From the NCBI GenBank assembly GCA_963721175.1, contig CAVRIG010000020.1, forward strand, positions 62,001 through 126,000: 64,000 nucleotides of DNA, written 5' to 3'. Position numbers and translations under genes: made by a program. This stretch comes from Aliishimia sp963721175 (GTDB taxonomy: Bacteria; Pseudomonadota; Alphaproteobacteria; Rhodobacterales; Rhodobacteraceae). Below the pieces are notes generated by a model. The model had not been told where the DNA came from. It searched no databases and saw only the letters and a list, made by a program, of their open reading frames with translations. Every line of letters begins with the position of its first letter. Position 1 is the first letter of the stretch. Positions 8,178 to 17,825 of the stretch are shown piece by piece.

Positions 8178-11100
8178 ATGCTGCACCGTCGCGAAAATCC
8201 GAGACGCGAAAAGATGCTACACCGGGCTGCGGGCGTCGCCCTGGCCCTGATCGCGCTCGCGCTGATATCCGCAACTGCGACTGCACAGCATGACGGTTCG
8301 GCCATCCCGATCGAGGCGCGCTATGCCTACTATGTCCGCTTTGTATGCGGGGATACCGACGAGTCGGTCCAGGAGGGACTTGTCCGGGGTCGCTACCGCA
8401 CGCAGGTCGTGATCGCCAATCCGGGCACGCAGCCGGTGCGGTTCGAGAAACGGCTTGCCCGATCCCTTCCGTTCCAGCAGAGCGAGGGCGTTGTCGAGCC
8501 TCAGCGCGATGACATTCCGCAGCAGAGCTCCATCGGTATCGATTGCGACGAGATCCGGACGCTGCTACCCCGTCCGATGGTGGACGAGTTCCGAAGCGGC
8601 GTTCTGGTCGTGCGCGCCGAAGACCGACTGGTTGTCGATGCAACGATCTCGGCACGCGACGGCGAGGGCGAGGTCACCGGTATCGACGAAACCGACATTG
8701 CCGAACACAGCCTGGCTTGCGATGCGGGTTTCGCCGGGCCGGACTGCAGTTTCGCCTGTCTGGATGGGCCGGTTTGCACGCTGCGCATTTTCTACAACGT
8801 GGACGGAACGCCGCGCCACGTCACCGGGCTCGGCACGTCGCTGTTCAAGCTGACCGGTGCCGGAGACGGTGCGGCGGTGCTGTCGCGGTTCCGCGACTTT
8901 GTTTTCGAGAACCAGGCGCTTCTGGCCCTCGGCGGCCTGCCCGAAGATGGCCTGGATCACCTCGCCTGGGACAACGAGGCGGCGCGGGCATTCGGGCCGC
9001 TCCGGACGTATCGCTTCATCCAGACCTATCGTGGTTTGCCGGTCTACGGTCCGGAGGCGCTGCTGACGGTGAGCATTTCCCCGACGAACGGCGCGATCGG
9101 TTTCACCGGAACCATCCTAGACGCGCGCGAGACCTTTGCTGGGCTCGACAATCCAATCCCGTCGGACGAGGCGGAAGCCGCCATCCGGGACGTCTTCCTG
9201 ACACGGGTTCGGCCCAACGCCGCGCCGGCGGACGTCCGTGTCGCAACGCCCATCATGGTTGCCGTGCCGCAGAAGAACACCATCGGCTATGCCGCCGACG
9301 TCTCGGTCGGGCTGGTGCCGTCGGCCACCGTCGTCATTAATGCCGACGACCGTTTCTGGCCCGATCCGCCGGTCCTGTCCATCGACGACCTGTTGAGCGA
9401 GGATCTGACCAACGAGCAGCCGATCACCGTGCGCGCCCAGAGCTTCACCGGGGTCAACTCGCCGTATCGCTTCAATCTGATTTCCGCCGACGAGGTGACC
9501 GGGGATGTCGACACGGATGTCTTCGGCGATCCGCTGATCGGATCGGTCTACGAACCGGGCGTCTGCGCGGGCGACCCGGCGGCCGATGGCTGCGGCGATA
9601 TCCGGCTCGGGAATCCGGAGATCGTCATGCTGGATGCGCGCAACACCACGCTCAACGATCCGAACGAGGTCCGCGCGCTTTTCGATCCGAGCGGCGCGTT
9701 TGTCGCGGATCCCTTCTCCAACCGCTACTCGATGCAGACGCATTACGCGGAACTGATTAACGCTTTCCGTGCTTTCCAGGCGTTGAAAACGGGGACCTGG
9801 GACTCCTTCAATGACGGGCTGATGGGCCGCCCACAATCCGATTTCTCGCCGGAAAGCTTTGTGCCCCGGCTGCTGGTTTTCGAACGCGCCCAAGATGCCT
9901 GCGGAATAGCCGCCGACGGCTGTGCCGGCGGACGCCTCCTGATCGGCAACGGGGCGGGGGAACTGCCCTCCGATCTCTTCGATATTCCGCCCCATGTGGC
10001 GATGCCCGGTGGGGTTCGGGAAGGCTATGGCATGATCGTCCACCAAGATCGCATCCCCAACAACCGCAGTCTGGCGCATCACGAGTTCGGACACACCCTC
10101 AATTCCTATTCCGGGGCGGGCACGATGACCGCCAATGCACCTGCGTCTGGGTGCAACTCGAACGGCGATTGCGTGGCCGCCTGCCTTCCGGACACGCCCG
10201 ACGAATCGCCCGCGCTGGCCGAGACGATCGCGCAAATGACCGCACTGTTCCTCGGCACTCACCTCTACGAGGACGTGGGCTACGAGAGCTGTTCGATGCT
10301 CAACGACGTCTCCCCGGGACCGAACACGTTGCCCCTGACCCAGGGCTGCGCCGAGCAGACAACCGAGCCGGTCTATGTCTACAACTTCCAAAGTGACCGG
10401 CCCATGAGCGGCGGGGTCAACAACGGGAATCCGACGGGAAAATGCGACCACACGCCAGGCTACCGGCAGAGCGGGATTTTCCAGGCATGGTGGGGATTCC
10501 TGCACGGCCAGGACTGCGTCGGGCCGCCGGATTTCGGGTGCGAGAGTTTCGAGGTCGACGGGCCGCCCGGGCTTGGGGGCACGGAGATCGCCGGGGCGCG
10601 CGCCATGCTCTACGCGCTCGCGCGCGGAAACGGTCAGTCCTATGTCGCGTTCTTCGAACACATGAGCGACTTTCTCTACTGCGCTTATGACGAGGATACA
10701 GGCAATCGGTTCCGCACAATCTTCGCCCGGCACGGCGTGTTCGACGGCGAAACCAGGCCGCCACCCAATTGCCTCTGCGGCAACACGAGCGTCGATCCCG
10801 GCGAAGCCTGCGACGCGCCCGATCTTGGCGGAGCGACCTGCACGTCGGTCGCGGGCGGATTTACCGGCGGGACTCTCGCCTGCACCGACCAGTGCACACT
10901 CGACACTTCGGCCTGCACGACCTGTGGCGACGGCGTCATCGAAGCCGGCGAGCAATGCGACGGTGCCGACGTCGGCGACGCAACCTGCGTGAGCGAAGGC
11001 TTCGACAGCGGAAACCTGAGCTGCAGCGCAAGCTGCACCATCGACACCTCTGCCTGCAGCGACGATCCGCCGCCCATCCCGCAACCGTCCAGTTGCCCGG

Positions 11101-11978
11101 ACGGCGGCGAGGATGGCGACGTCGATTGCGCCTGCGAACCGGCAAGCCTGTTCGAGCCACCAGACGGCCCGGGAAGTTTCCTGTCCCAGGTCGCCGATTC
11201 GATTTCGCTCGACGACGGGCTGAGCTGCCCCGGCGATCTGATCTGCGGCCTGACCTTCGAAGGCGAGACCCCGGAAAATCAGGCGACGCCGGTCTGCCTC
11301 GAATGTCCGGCTGCCGGCAGTGGCGACGGATCGGTTCCCTACGGATGCCCATGCACGCAGAACTCGGACTGCCAGTCGACCGGTGTGTCCGGACCGGTGA
11401 GCGGCGATTTCGGCGGGACATCAGTGGCGCTGACATGCTGGGGCGATGCCGACGGCGGCTGGAGCGGCACGGGCGGAACCTGCCTGCCGCAGGTCAACGA
11501 GGTGAACCCGCACAGTGAGGCACATCCTGATGCCGGCGCCATCCTGACCGATGAACGCGAGGAATTCGCACGGACCAAGTGGCTTTGCAAGGTGCCATGC
11601 GGCGATCTCGACGTGACCGGATCGTCACAGCACGAATGCGCACTCGAGGACGGCCCGATTTCCTTCGACTACGCAACCTGTATCGAGCAGTCCTGCGAGG
11701 GCGAGATGGGCGCGATCTGCGCCAACGATCCGGGCGGGCATTGCGGTCCTTTCGACGAATGCCGCGCAGAGTGCGATCCGGTCAACAACGGCCTGAACGG
11801 CAGCGGTGGCAATCCGGATTGCCAGGCCTATGGCTATCCTGACGTCTGGCAGTGCACGACATGGCTCGACACGCCCCGCTGTGGACCACCGGAATGCGTG
11901 GCTGATCCGCTGACCAGCGGCCCGGGAGACCTGGTGATCTGCGACGCCCTCACCTATGGGAACTTGACCCCGGATTGA
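8178..11978 (+). CDS. Large secreted HExxH metalloprotease-like protein with Cys-rich repeats
   Basis: The 1266-residue product has a Sec signal peptide (hydrophobic core ALALIALALISATATA); an ATG at 8214 would give a more ordinary signal peptide. Residues about 38-180 repeat the module of the preceding gene. An FTP/PepSY-like propeptide region follows (YRFIQTYRGLPVYGPEALLT). The zinc motif HHEFGH has its HExxH at residues 635-639, and Glu682 in LAETIAQM is a candidate third ligand, as in gluzincins. The C-terminal third holds Cys-rich DUF4215-type repeats (CGDGVIEAGEQCDG, CSASCTIDTSAC) and further Cys-rich tracts. This repeat style is typical of myxobacterial secreted proteins and unusual for Rhodobacterales, so horizontal origin is likely. 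The substrate is unknown. Confidence 0.72.
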   Translation: MLHRRENPRREKMLHRAAGVALALIALALISATATAQHDGSAIPIEARYAYYVRFVCGDTDESVQEGLVRGRYRTQVVIANPGTQPVRFEKRLARSLPFQQSEGVVEPQRDDIPQQSSIGIDCDEIRTLLPRPMVDEFRSGVLVVRAEDRLVVDATISARDGEGEVTGIDETDIAEHSLACDAGFAGPDCSFACLDGPVCTLRIFYNVDGTPRHVTGLGTSLFKLTGAGDGAAVLSRFRDFVFENQALLALGGLPEDGLDHLAWDNEAARAFGPLRTYRFIQTYRGLPVYGPEALLTVSISPTNGAIGFTGTILDARETFAGLDNPIPSDEAEAAIRDVFLTRVRPNAAPADVRVATPIMVAVPQKNTIGYAADVSVGLVPSATVVINADDRFWPDPPVLSIDDLLSEDLTNEQPITVRAQSFTGVNSPYRFNLISADEVTGDVDTDVFGDPLIGSVYEPGVCAGDPAADGCGDIRLGNPEIVMLDARNTTLNDPNEVRALFDPSGAFVADPFSNRYSMQTHYAELINAFRAFQALKTGTWDSFNDGLMGRPQSDFSPESFVPRLLVFERAQDACGIAADGCAGGRLLIGNGAGELPSDLFDIPPHVAMPGGVREGYGMIVHQDRIPNNRSLAHHEFGHTLNSYSGAGTMTANAPASGCNSNGDCVAACLPDTPDESPALAETIAQMTALFLGTHLYEDVGYESCSMLNDVSPGPNTLPLTQGCAEQTTEPVYVYNFQSDRPMSGGVNNGNPTGKCDHTPGYRQSGIFQAWWGFLHGQDCVGPPDFGCESFEVDGPPGLGGTEIAGARAMLYALARGNGQSYVAFFEHMSDFLYCAYDEDTGNRFRTIFARHGVFDGETRPPPNCLCGNTSVDPGEACDAPDLGGATCTSVAGGFTGGTLACTDQCTLDTSACTTCGDGVIEAGEQCDGADVGDATCVSEGFDSGNLSCSASCTIDTSACSDDPPPIPQPSSCPDGGEDGDVDCACEPASLFEPPDGPGSFLSQVADSISLDDGLSCPGDLICGLTFEGETPENQATPVCLECPAAGSGDGSVPYGCPCTQNSDCQSTGVSGPVSGDFGGTSVALTCWGDADGGWSGTGGTCLPQVNEVNPHSEAHPDAGAILTDEREEFARTKWLCKVPCGDLDVTGSSQHECALEDGPISFDYATCIEQSCEGEMGAICANDPGGHCGPFDECRAECDPVNNGLNGSGGNPDCQAYGYPDVWQCTTWLDTPRCGPPECVADPLTSGPGDLVICDALTYGNLTPD

Positions 11979-12246
11979 AAACATCTGCGCGACGTCAGTG
12001 CGTCAGCAAGGCGCTCAGTTCCGGCCATAAAACGTTAACACTGCCCATGCGGGCTTCGCTCATGCATCAGCCGGATTGAAGCCAGTCCGGCGACGCCAGA
12101 CGATGACCACCTGGGCGCGGTTCATCGCGGCGTAGATGCCGTCCTCCCAGCGCCGGACCGCCTGACGACCGTGCCGGACGTCGAAAGCGAGAAAGCCGTC
12201 AATGTCCTTCCGTGCCTTTATCCAGCCGCGGACCCGGCAAGCGGAG
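11979..12246. other. Junction region after the metalloprotease gene
   Basis: No gene can be supported. A minus-strand open frame (12060-12269) ends RTGFNPADA but has no recognisable family, and its beginning overlaps the broken TauE gene in another frame. It looks like DNA fused to the TauE breakpoint. Confidence 0.3.
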
Positions 12247-12438
12247 CTATGCGAGCTGTGCAGCCACACTGCAGAGCATCATCAGCGGCACGGCGACTTT
12301 CGGCGCCATGACATGGAGAAGGAAGGCGCCAGCGACCGCCGCCAGCCCGAAGCCCGCGAATCCTGCGGTGAACGCGCCGAAAAAGATCCCTACGACCACC
12401 GCTGTCGTCGGATCGGAAAGCCAGTGAATGTCCAGCAT
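12247..12438 (-). pseudogene. TauE/SafE permease, N-terminal fragment
   Basis: From an ATG at 12438, with a GGAAAG ribosome site, the product reads MLDIHWLSDPTTAVVVG followed by two hydrophobic helices: FFGAFTAGFAGFGLAAVAG and a second ending MLCSVAAQLA. This is the conserved first quarter of TauE/SafE (sulfite exporter-like, DUF81) permeases. The protein should be about 250 residues; here it stops after 63 and the next DNA is unrelated, so the gene has lost its 3' part by deletion or rearrangement. Confidence 0.6.
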
Positions 12439-12602
12439 GACGATCTTTCCGCCACCTTCGAACGGAGTGATGCTCTCCAGACTGGACGGCAGGCGGCCCC
12501 GGCGCATCACCCGAAAGGGTGAGGCCGTGAACATCCGTGTTCGCCCTAGCGCCTCGCCTCCGAGCTGGCGGTCAGACTGTCAGCCGCCGTCGCGCACGAA
12601 GT

Positions 12603-14260
12603 TCACCGGAGCGTTGACCCTTCGCAGGCAAGCGCGATCTCGCGCGCGATCAGCGCTCCGTGAGAGTGCAGCAAAAAATTGCCGGCACCGGGAACGATCC
12701 GGCAGGAGACACCTTTGCGGGTAGTGCAGAAATCCTCGACGTCAGTTGAAGGAAACCACCCCTTCCCGGCGCCATGGATGAAGCGGATCGCGGTGGTTGC
12801 GAGAACCCTGTCGGCGAGCGGCGTCCAGTCCTGTGACCACGCCGACAGATCGCGAACGAGTTGGTCGGAATCCTCCATCGTATGCCGGACGATGCCCGCC
12901 CCGACCCTGCGATACCGGGGGGATCCTCGATGAGTCGGTCGTCGACCGAATTGCCTCTGAAGCAGAAGCGCGCCCAATTCTCGTCGTCATTGCGTCGGCG
13001 CCTCATGTTCACACCGCCGAAACGCATGAGGCGCGCGAATTGCGGCGCGAAGCGAACACCGCTGAACAGCAGGCGCGGCCAGGGCGGCATCTTCTCGATC
13101 TTGGCCATGCGGTCGAGCGGCGCGCCGGTGTCGACGCGGGGCACGCAGCGAAAGTAGCCCGGGCAAAGAGCGGCGAGATGCAGGGCTTGAGGCGCACCGG
13201 CGCGGTAGCCGACAAGCGCGCTCTGCGTGAGCCCGAATTCATAGGTGAGTGCACGGTAGTCGCGGGCTGCGTCTTCGGGACCCCATCCGGCTGTCGCCCG
13301 GAGCATCCCCCATGAGCCGGGACGGACCGGCGTTATCACGCGCAGTGCCGCTGCAGCGAAATCGCGCCGGAGCTCGGCGGTGAAATCGGGCCGCGCCGTC
13401 GGCTGAAGGAACAGGACCGGCCGGCCATCGCGCAGTCCGACCTCGACATACTTCTGCGATCGTCCGTCGGCAAGCTGCAACTGAGAGTGGTCACCCGCCT
13501 CATCGGCGGCCGCGTCCGCCGCGCGCGGCCCTCCCTTTCCGACCAGGTGCGCGAGGGTGGTGACGAGCCGAACGAGCTCAGCCTGTTTTCCTTTTCCGGT
13601 CTTGGCAAGGACGCTTTTCGCCTGACTCTTCAGCGTGTTTGGCGATCGAGCACGGCGCCGCGCCGCCTCCTCGAGCGAACAGCCTTCGACGAGAAGACGC
13701 ATGACGGCGGACTCGGCGTCAGCCAGATCGTAGGCGGCACTGATCGTGTTCCAAATCGCCTTGTCGAACGCCGTGATCGTCGTTTTGGCGACGATTACCG
13801 GGCCCGTGGCGCCTTCGGCGTCGGCGAAGTCCGAAAAGGCGGCCGGAAGCCGCTCGAACACGAGAATGACTGCAGCGTCGGTGTCTTTGCTCCAACCGTT
13901 CACGACCAGGGGCCGAGCCGGCTCGGCAGCCTTCCGGCAATCCTTGAGGAAGGTGGCAAGCGCAGCCTCGGCACGACGGTCGAAACGCAGAGCGAGGACG
14001 TTTGGCAGGTCTCGGAGCTCCGGCAGCAGCTGCGCAGCCGCATTGGCGAGAACAATGCAACCGCTGGTCTCCACGGCGAGCGCCGCCCAGGGCTGCGCGG
14101 CGAGAACATTGGCAATCGCTCGGTGAGATGCCGCGAAAACTCTTTCGAGCAGTTCGCCGGCGCGCTCGCAGTGGAGATGGAGGTCGGCGAAGTCGTCGAA
14201 ATCAGCCGCCAACTGTTTGCGGCTCGAATGCCAATTGTAAAAACCCAACAATAGCAGGCC
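12603..14260 (-). CDS. LuxR-type regulator with C-terminal alpha/beta-hydrolase domain, frameshifted
   Basis: The central part contains a LuxR-type helix-turn-helix (ESAVMRLLVEGCSLEEAARR, then SPNTLKSQAKSVLAKTG). Before it is a PAS-like sensor region with LAVETSGCIVLANAAAQLLP. After it is an alpha/beta-hydrolase-like half whose expected nucleophile-elbow position reads LVGYRAGAPQALHLA, without a Ser between the glycines, so it may be a non-catalytic sensor. Near 12915 one C seems to be missing from a run of six, and the hydrolase end continues in the next frame to 12603 (GIVRHTMEDSDQ and NFLLHSHGALIAREI, where HSHGAL is the His region). The start is uncertain: no ATG fits and a TTG near 14230-14260 is likely. 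It faces away from the GntR gene. Confidence 0.55.
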
Positions 14261-14291
14261 AATTTTCAGTATTTTCAATTTCGTGCTGAAC

Positions 14292-14321
14292 TTGACAGCC
14301 TTTTGTTGGACAAATATTGTC
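14292..14321 (+). promoter_or_regulatory. Promoter and overlapping operator of the GntR/ABC operon
   Basis: TTGACA (14292-14297) and TATTGT (14315-14320) are separated by 17 bp, a good sigma-70 pair. An inverted repeat GACAA-ATA-TTGTC (14309-14321) covers the -10 element. A regulator bound there would block initiation, which fits autoregulation by the GntR-family gene that starts 25 bp downstream. Confidence 0.55.
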
Positions 14322-14345
14322 GTTTTGTCGGGAAAGGAACCTGTT

Positions 14346-15083
14346 TTGTCACCTGTCGATCCCTCATCGGAAAAGGCCGCGCGCGCAGGAGGGGGATCAG
14401 CCGTCGACGAGGTGGTTGCCGGGATCCGCGAGCTGATCGAGGACCGTGGGTTGACAGTCGGCGATACACTTCCAACCGAAAAGGAACTGGTGGAAATCTG
14501 TGGCGCGTCCCGGAACACCGTGCGCGAAGCGATGCGGATCCTGAAGGCCTACGGAGTGGTGGATGTCCGGCCGAAGGTGGGGGCGACCATAGTCGACAAC
14601 CGCATGTCTTCGGCGCTCGAGATCTTCTCGTTCAATGTGACCAACGTTTCGCGGCAGACATTCCGCGACATCCAGGGGTTCCGATTCCTGATCGAGGTCT
14701 CGCCCGTCGACCAGATTCTAGACCGGGTCGCCGGTGAGGATGTATTTGAATTGCGAGACATCAATCTTGCGATGCGCAATGCAAAGCCGATCGCACAGGC
14801 CTGCGAAATGGACTTCGCGTTTCATACGCGCCTCGTCGGCATCCACGACAATGCCGCCATTCTGGACGTGTACCGTCTGATGAAGCCGGTTATCTTGCGT
14901 ATCATCGAACGCGGAAAATCCCTGCGCACGTTCGAAACCGATACGTTCAACGAGCATGAAGCCGTCATCGACGCGCTCGAGGCGCGCGACCGGCTGGCCT
15001 TTCAATACTTGCTGAGGACGCACCTCAACGCAGGTTACGCCCATTTCGAGGCGACGGAAGATGCGCGCGAAAGCCAAACCTGA
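14346..15083 (+). CDS. GntR-family (FadR/FCD type) transcriptional regulator
   Basis: The N-terminal winged helix is canonical GntR: DEVVAGIRELIEDRGLTVGD, LPTEKELVEICGASRNTVRE, MRILKAYGVVDVRPKVGATI. The C-terminal helical FCD effector domain includes the conserved His/Asp/Asn sites (MDFAFHTRLVGIHDNA and FNEHEAVIDALEARD). The frame is open from 14283, but that start lies upstream of the promoter; TTG at 14346 has AAGGAAC at suitable spacing and gives a 245-residue protein of normal length. The gene is first in a row with the ABC transporter (21 bp to the binding protein) and probably represses it until a sugar-acid-like or sugar ligand binds. The ligand cannot be deduced. Confidence 0.82.
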   Translation: MSPVDPSSEKAARAGGGSAVDEVVAGIRELIEDRGLTVGDTLPTEKELVEICGASRNTVREAMRILKAYGVVDVRPKVGATIVDNRMSSALEIFSFNVTNVSRQTFRDIQGFRFLIEVSPVDQILDRVAGEDVFELRDINLAMRNAKPIAQACEMDFAFHTRLVGIHDNAAILDVYRLMKPVILRIIERGKSLRTFETDTFNEHEAVIDALEARDRLAFQYLLRTHLNAGYAHFEATEDARESQT

Positions 15084-15103
15084 AACTGAACCGGGAGGAA
15101 AAA

Positions 15104-16241
15104 ATGAAACTGAAATCCAGAGTGATGATCGCCGCGGCGGCGGTCTTTACGACAGCGGGGCTCGCTTGGGCCGGACCGGAGGTCGTGGACGGACCTGGGG
15201 TCAATCCGGAGTGCTTCGCGCCTTGGGACGAAAGCACCAAGCATTTCCAGTGGGAAGGTCGTGAAGGGCCGTTCAAGATGGCCATCGTCAACGGCTTCGT
15301 CGGCAACACCTGGCGCATCCAGATGATCAAGACTGCCAAGGCCTATGCCGAGGATCCGGCCATCGCGGACAAGATCAGCGAGCTCAAGGTCGTCTCTACC
15401 GGCACCGATGCCCCGGCGCAGCTCGGCGCCATCGAGGACTTCATCAATCAGGGTTACCACGCAATCGTGACCATCGCCGTTTCGCCGGACGGGTTCGACC
15501 GTGTCATCCGGCTGGCGGACCGTAACAACGTGGTGCTGGTGCCGTTCGACAACGTGCTCGATACCGACGCCGTCATGCAGGTGAACGAAGACCAGCTGAC
15601 CATGGGCCGGATGTGGGCGCAGTTCGCAATCGACGAACTGGACGCCAAGGGCGTGAATTCGGGCAAGATCCTCGAGGTGCGCGGGCTTCCCGGCAACTCG
15701 GTCGACCGCGACCGCTCTATCGGAATCAACGAAGTGCTGGAAAACGATGATGGCGATTGGGAGATCGTTTCGGTCGTCGGCAACTGGGATGACGGCACGA
15801 CGCAGAAGGTGGTGGCTGACGCCATCGCGGTTCACGGCCAGTTCGAGGCCGTCGTGGGACAGGGCGGATCGAACGGCGTGATCCAGGCCCTCGAAGACGC
15901 CAACCATCCCTGGGTGCCGGTCGCGGGCGAGTCGGAGAACGGCTTCCGCAAGGCCATCGCCGAGCATTCGGATGAGGGGCTGAAGGGCATATCGATCGGT
16001 CAGTCGCCGGGCCTGGTGGCCATCGCGATGAAAGCGGCGATCTCGGCGCTGGAAGGCAACGTAATGCCTCAGCTCATCTCGGTTCCGCTGCCGGTCGCGA
16101 CCTACAGGGAACTGGAAGACGGCAAGAACTTCTGGTCGAACCTGCCGGACAATTTCTTCACCGTGAACGAGTTTCCGCCCTGCGGCGTGAACATCTCCGG
16201 CCCAGCCATCATGGCGCAAGGACGAGAGCGACACGAACTAA
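15104..16241 (+). CDS. Sugar-type ABC transporter substrate-binding protein (frameshift at its end)
   Basis: A Sec signal peptide (MKLKSRVMIAAAAVFTTAGL, cut near AWA) precedes a ribose-binding-protein fold: FKMAIVNGFVGNTWRIQM, IEDFINQGYHAIVTIAVSP, LVPFDNVLDTDAV, GKILEVRGLPGNSVDRDRS, EAVVGQGGSNGVIQALED. It is the periplasmic component of a CUT2-type importer. An apparent extra G near 16220 changes the last codons; removing it gives AQDESDTN and a TAA stop at 16239-16241, for 378 residues. As the sequence stands, the frame reads on into the ATPase gene, which is almost certainly not a real fusion. A good ribosome site (GGGAGGAAAAA) precedes the ATG. Confidence 0.85.
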
Positions 16242-16251
16242 AAACAAGAAA

Positions 16252-16279
16252 GTTGCGGCGGGTTTGTACGCGCCGCAAC
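16252..16279 (+). promoter_or_regulatory. Intercistronic hairpin between binding-protein and ATPase genes
   Basis: GTTGCGGCG pairs perfectly with CGCCGCAAC around a 10-nt loop. It has no U-run. Hairpins in this position commonly protect the upstream binding-protein mRNA and lower expression of the downstream transporter genes; that role is inferred here from position. Confidence 0.6.
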
Positions 16280-16303
16280 GTTCTATGCGGACGGGCAGGT
16301 CAC

Positions 16304-17825
16304 ATGACGAACGAGACGCCTCATGTCGCTCTGAAGGACGTGTCACGTTTTTTCGGCGGCATCACGGCGCTGAAGGATGTCGACATCGGCTTCAGTCGGG
16401 GCTCGGTGCACGCCATTCTCGGTGAGAACGGCGCCGGAAAATCCACGCTCATCAAGATACTGGCAGGCGTTCTTCCACCAAGCCAAGGCGAGGTACTTCT
16501 GGAGGGAGAACCGATTTCGTTTTCGACACCTGCGGAGGCAACGGCGGCGGGGATCGTCTGCATCTTCCAGGAACTGTCGCTTGTTCCGGACCTGTCGGTT
16601 GCCGACAACATTTTCATCGACAGGCCACCGCGCCGCTTCGGCCTCATCGACGGGAGGGCGCAACGGCGGCAGTCGGAGGCGCTTCTGGCGCGGATCAACT
16701 GCGAGGACGTCGATCCGGACGCGCTGGTCCGCGACCTCAGCCTCTCGCGCCGACAAATGGTGGAGATCGCCAAGGCCATCGGCAAGCGACCGAGCGTGCT
16801 GATCCTCGACGAAGCCACCTCCGCACTCACCTCCAAGGATGTCGAAACGGTGTACGGGCTTCTCGGCGAGCTGCGCGAGGAAAACATCGCCAGCCTCTTC
16901 ATCAGCCACCGGATGCACGAAGTCGAGGCGCTGTGCGACACTCTTTCGGTCTTCCGCAACGGTCAGCACATCGAAACCTTCAGGAAGGGCGAACGGAGCG
17001 AAGGCGAGATCGTGCGCCTGATGATCGGTCGGGACATCGAGGCGCAGTTTCCTGCCAAATCTGAACCTGTGAGGGCGGAGCCGATCCTCCGTGTGAAGAA
17101 CCTGCGATGGGACAACCGCCTGAAGGGTGTGGACGTCTCCGTCGCGCCGGGCGAGATCGTCGGGCTCGGCGGCCTCGACGGTCAGGGCCACAGCGAACTG
17201 CTGCTGGCGCTCTTCGGCGTCCTCCGCGGCGTTACCGGTGAAATCAGCCTCGGCGGCCAGCCCTACAAACCATCCAGCCCGGCAAACGCCAGATCGAACC
17301 GGACGAGCCTTGCGCTGGTGCCGGAGGACCGCAAGACCGACGGCCTGATGCTTCGCTTGCCGGTGTCCGAAAACATCATTGCGGCGTCCTATCGGCAGGT
17401 CTCGACCGGTCCCTTCATCGATCGCCGAAAGGCCACCGCGATGATCGACGCTGCCGTCAGGAAGCTCCGGATCAAGATCGACAGCCCTGCCGACAAAGCC
17501 GAAACCCTTTCGGGCGGCAACCAGCAAAAGGTCGTCATCGGCAAGTGGCTCGCCATCGATCCCGACGTGATACTTCTGAACGATCCGACCCGTGGAAATC
17601 GACGTCGGCACCAAGCAGGAAATCTACCGCCTCATGCGCAGTCTCGCCGACGAGGGGAAGGCTATTCTGCTCTATTCAACGGATTATGCTGAGCTCATCG
17701 GCCTCTGCGACCGCGTTTCGATCATGTATGACGGCCGTGTCGTCACCGAACTTGCGGGTGAGGCGCTGACAGAAGAGGCCATCGTCGCCGCCTCACTCAA
17801 CATCGGACCCGGGAGCGCCGCCTGA
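16304..17825 (+). CDS. Sugar ABC transporter ATP-binding protein, RbsA type (frameshifted)
   Basis: This is a duplicated ABC ATPase that energises import. The first half has Walker A GENGAGKST, a Q-loop (CIFQELSLVPDLS), a signature region DLSLSRRQMVEIAKAI and Walker B VLILDEATSAL. The second half has a degenerate nucleotide site (GLGGLDGQGHSE) and an intact signature LSGGNQQKVVIGKWLA, as usual for RbsA-like proteins. Near 17591 the run GGAAATC appears to have one extra A; removing it joins NDPTRG to IDVGTKQEIYRLMRSLADEG and a normal C-terminus at 17825, for 506 residues. ATG at 16304 follows GGCAGG. The stop overlaps the next start (TGATG). Confidence 0.82.

Noticed and set aside
9117..11084. 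Long minus-strand open frame (655 codons) antisense to the metalloprotease gene
   Set aside because: It is an antisense shadow in high-GC DNA; it has no signal, motif or ribosome site, while the plus strand carries a coherent multi-domain protein.
12060..12269. Small minus-strand open frame ending RTGFNPADA
   Set aside because: No family recognised; it overlaps the TauE fragment in another frame and is more likely junction DNA.
15104..17692. Natural fusion of a periplasmic binding protein with an ABC ATPase
   Set aside because: The parts belong to opposite sides of the membrane and the fusion vanishes on removing one base; a hairpin, ribosome site and ATG lie between them.
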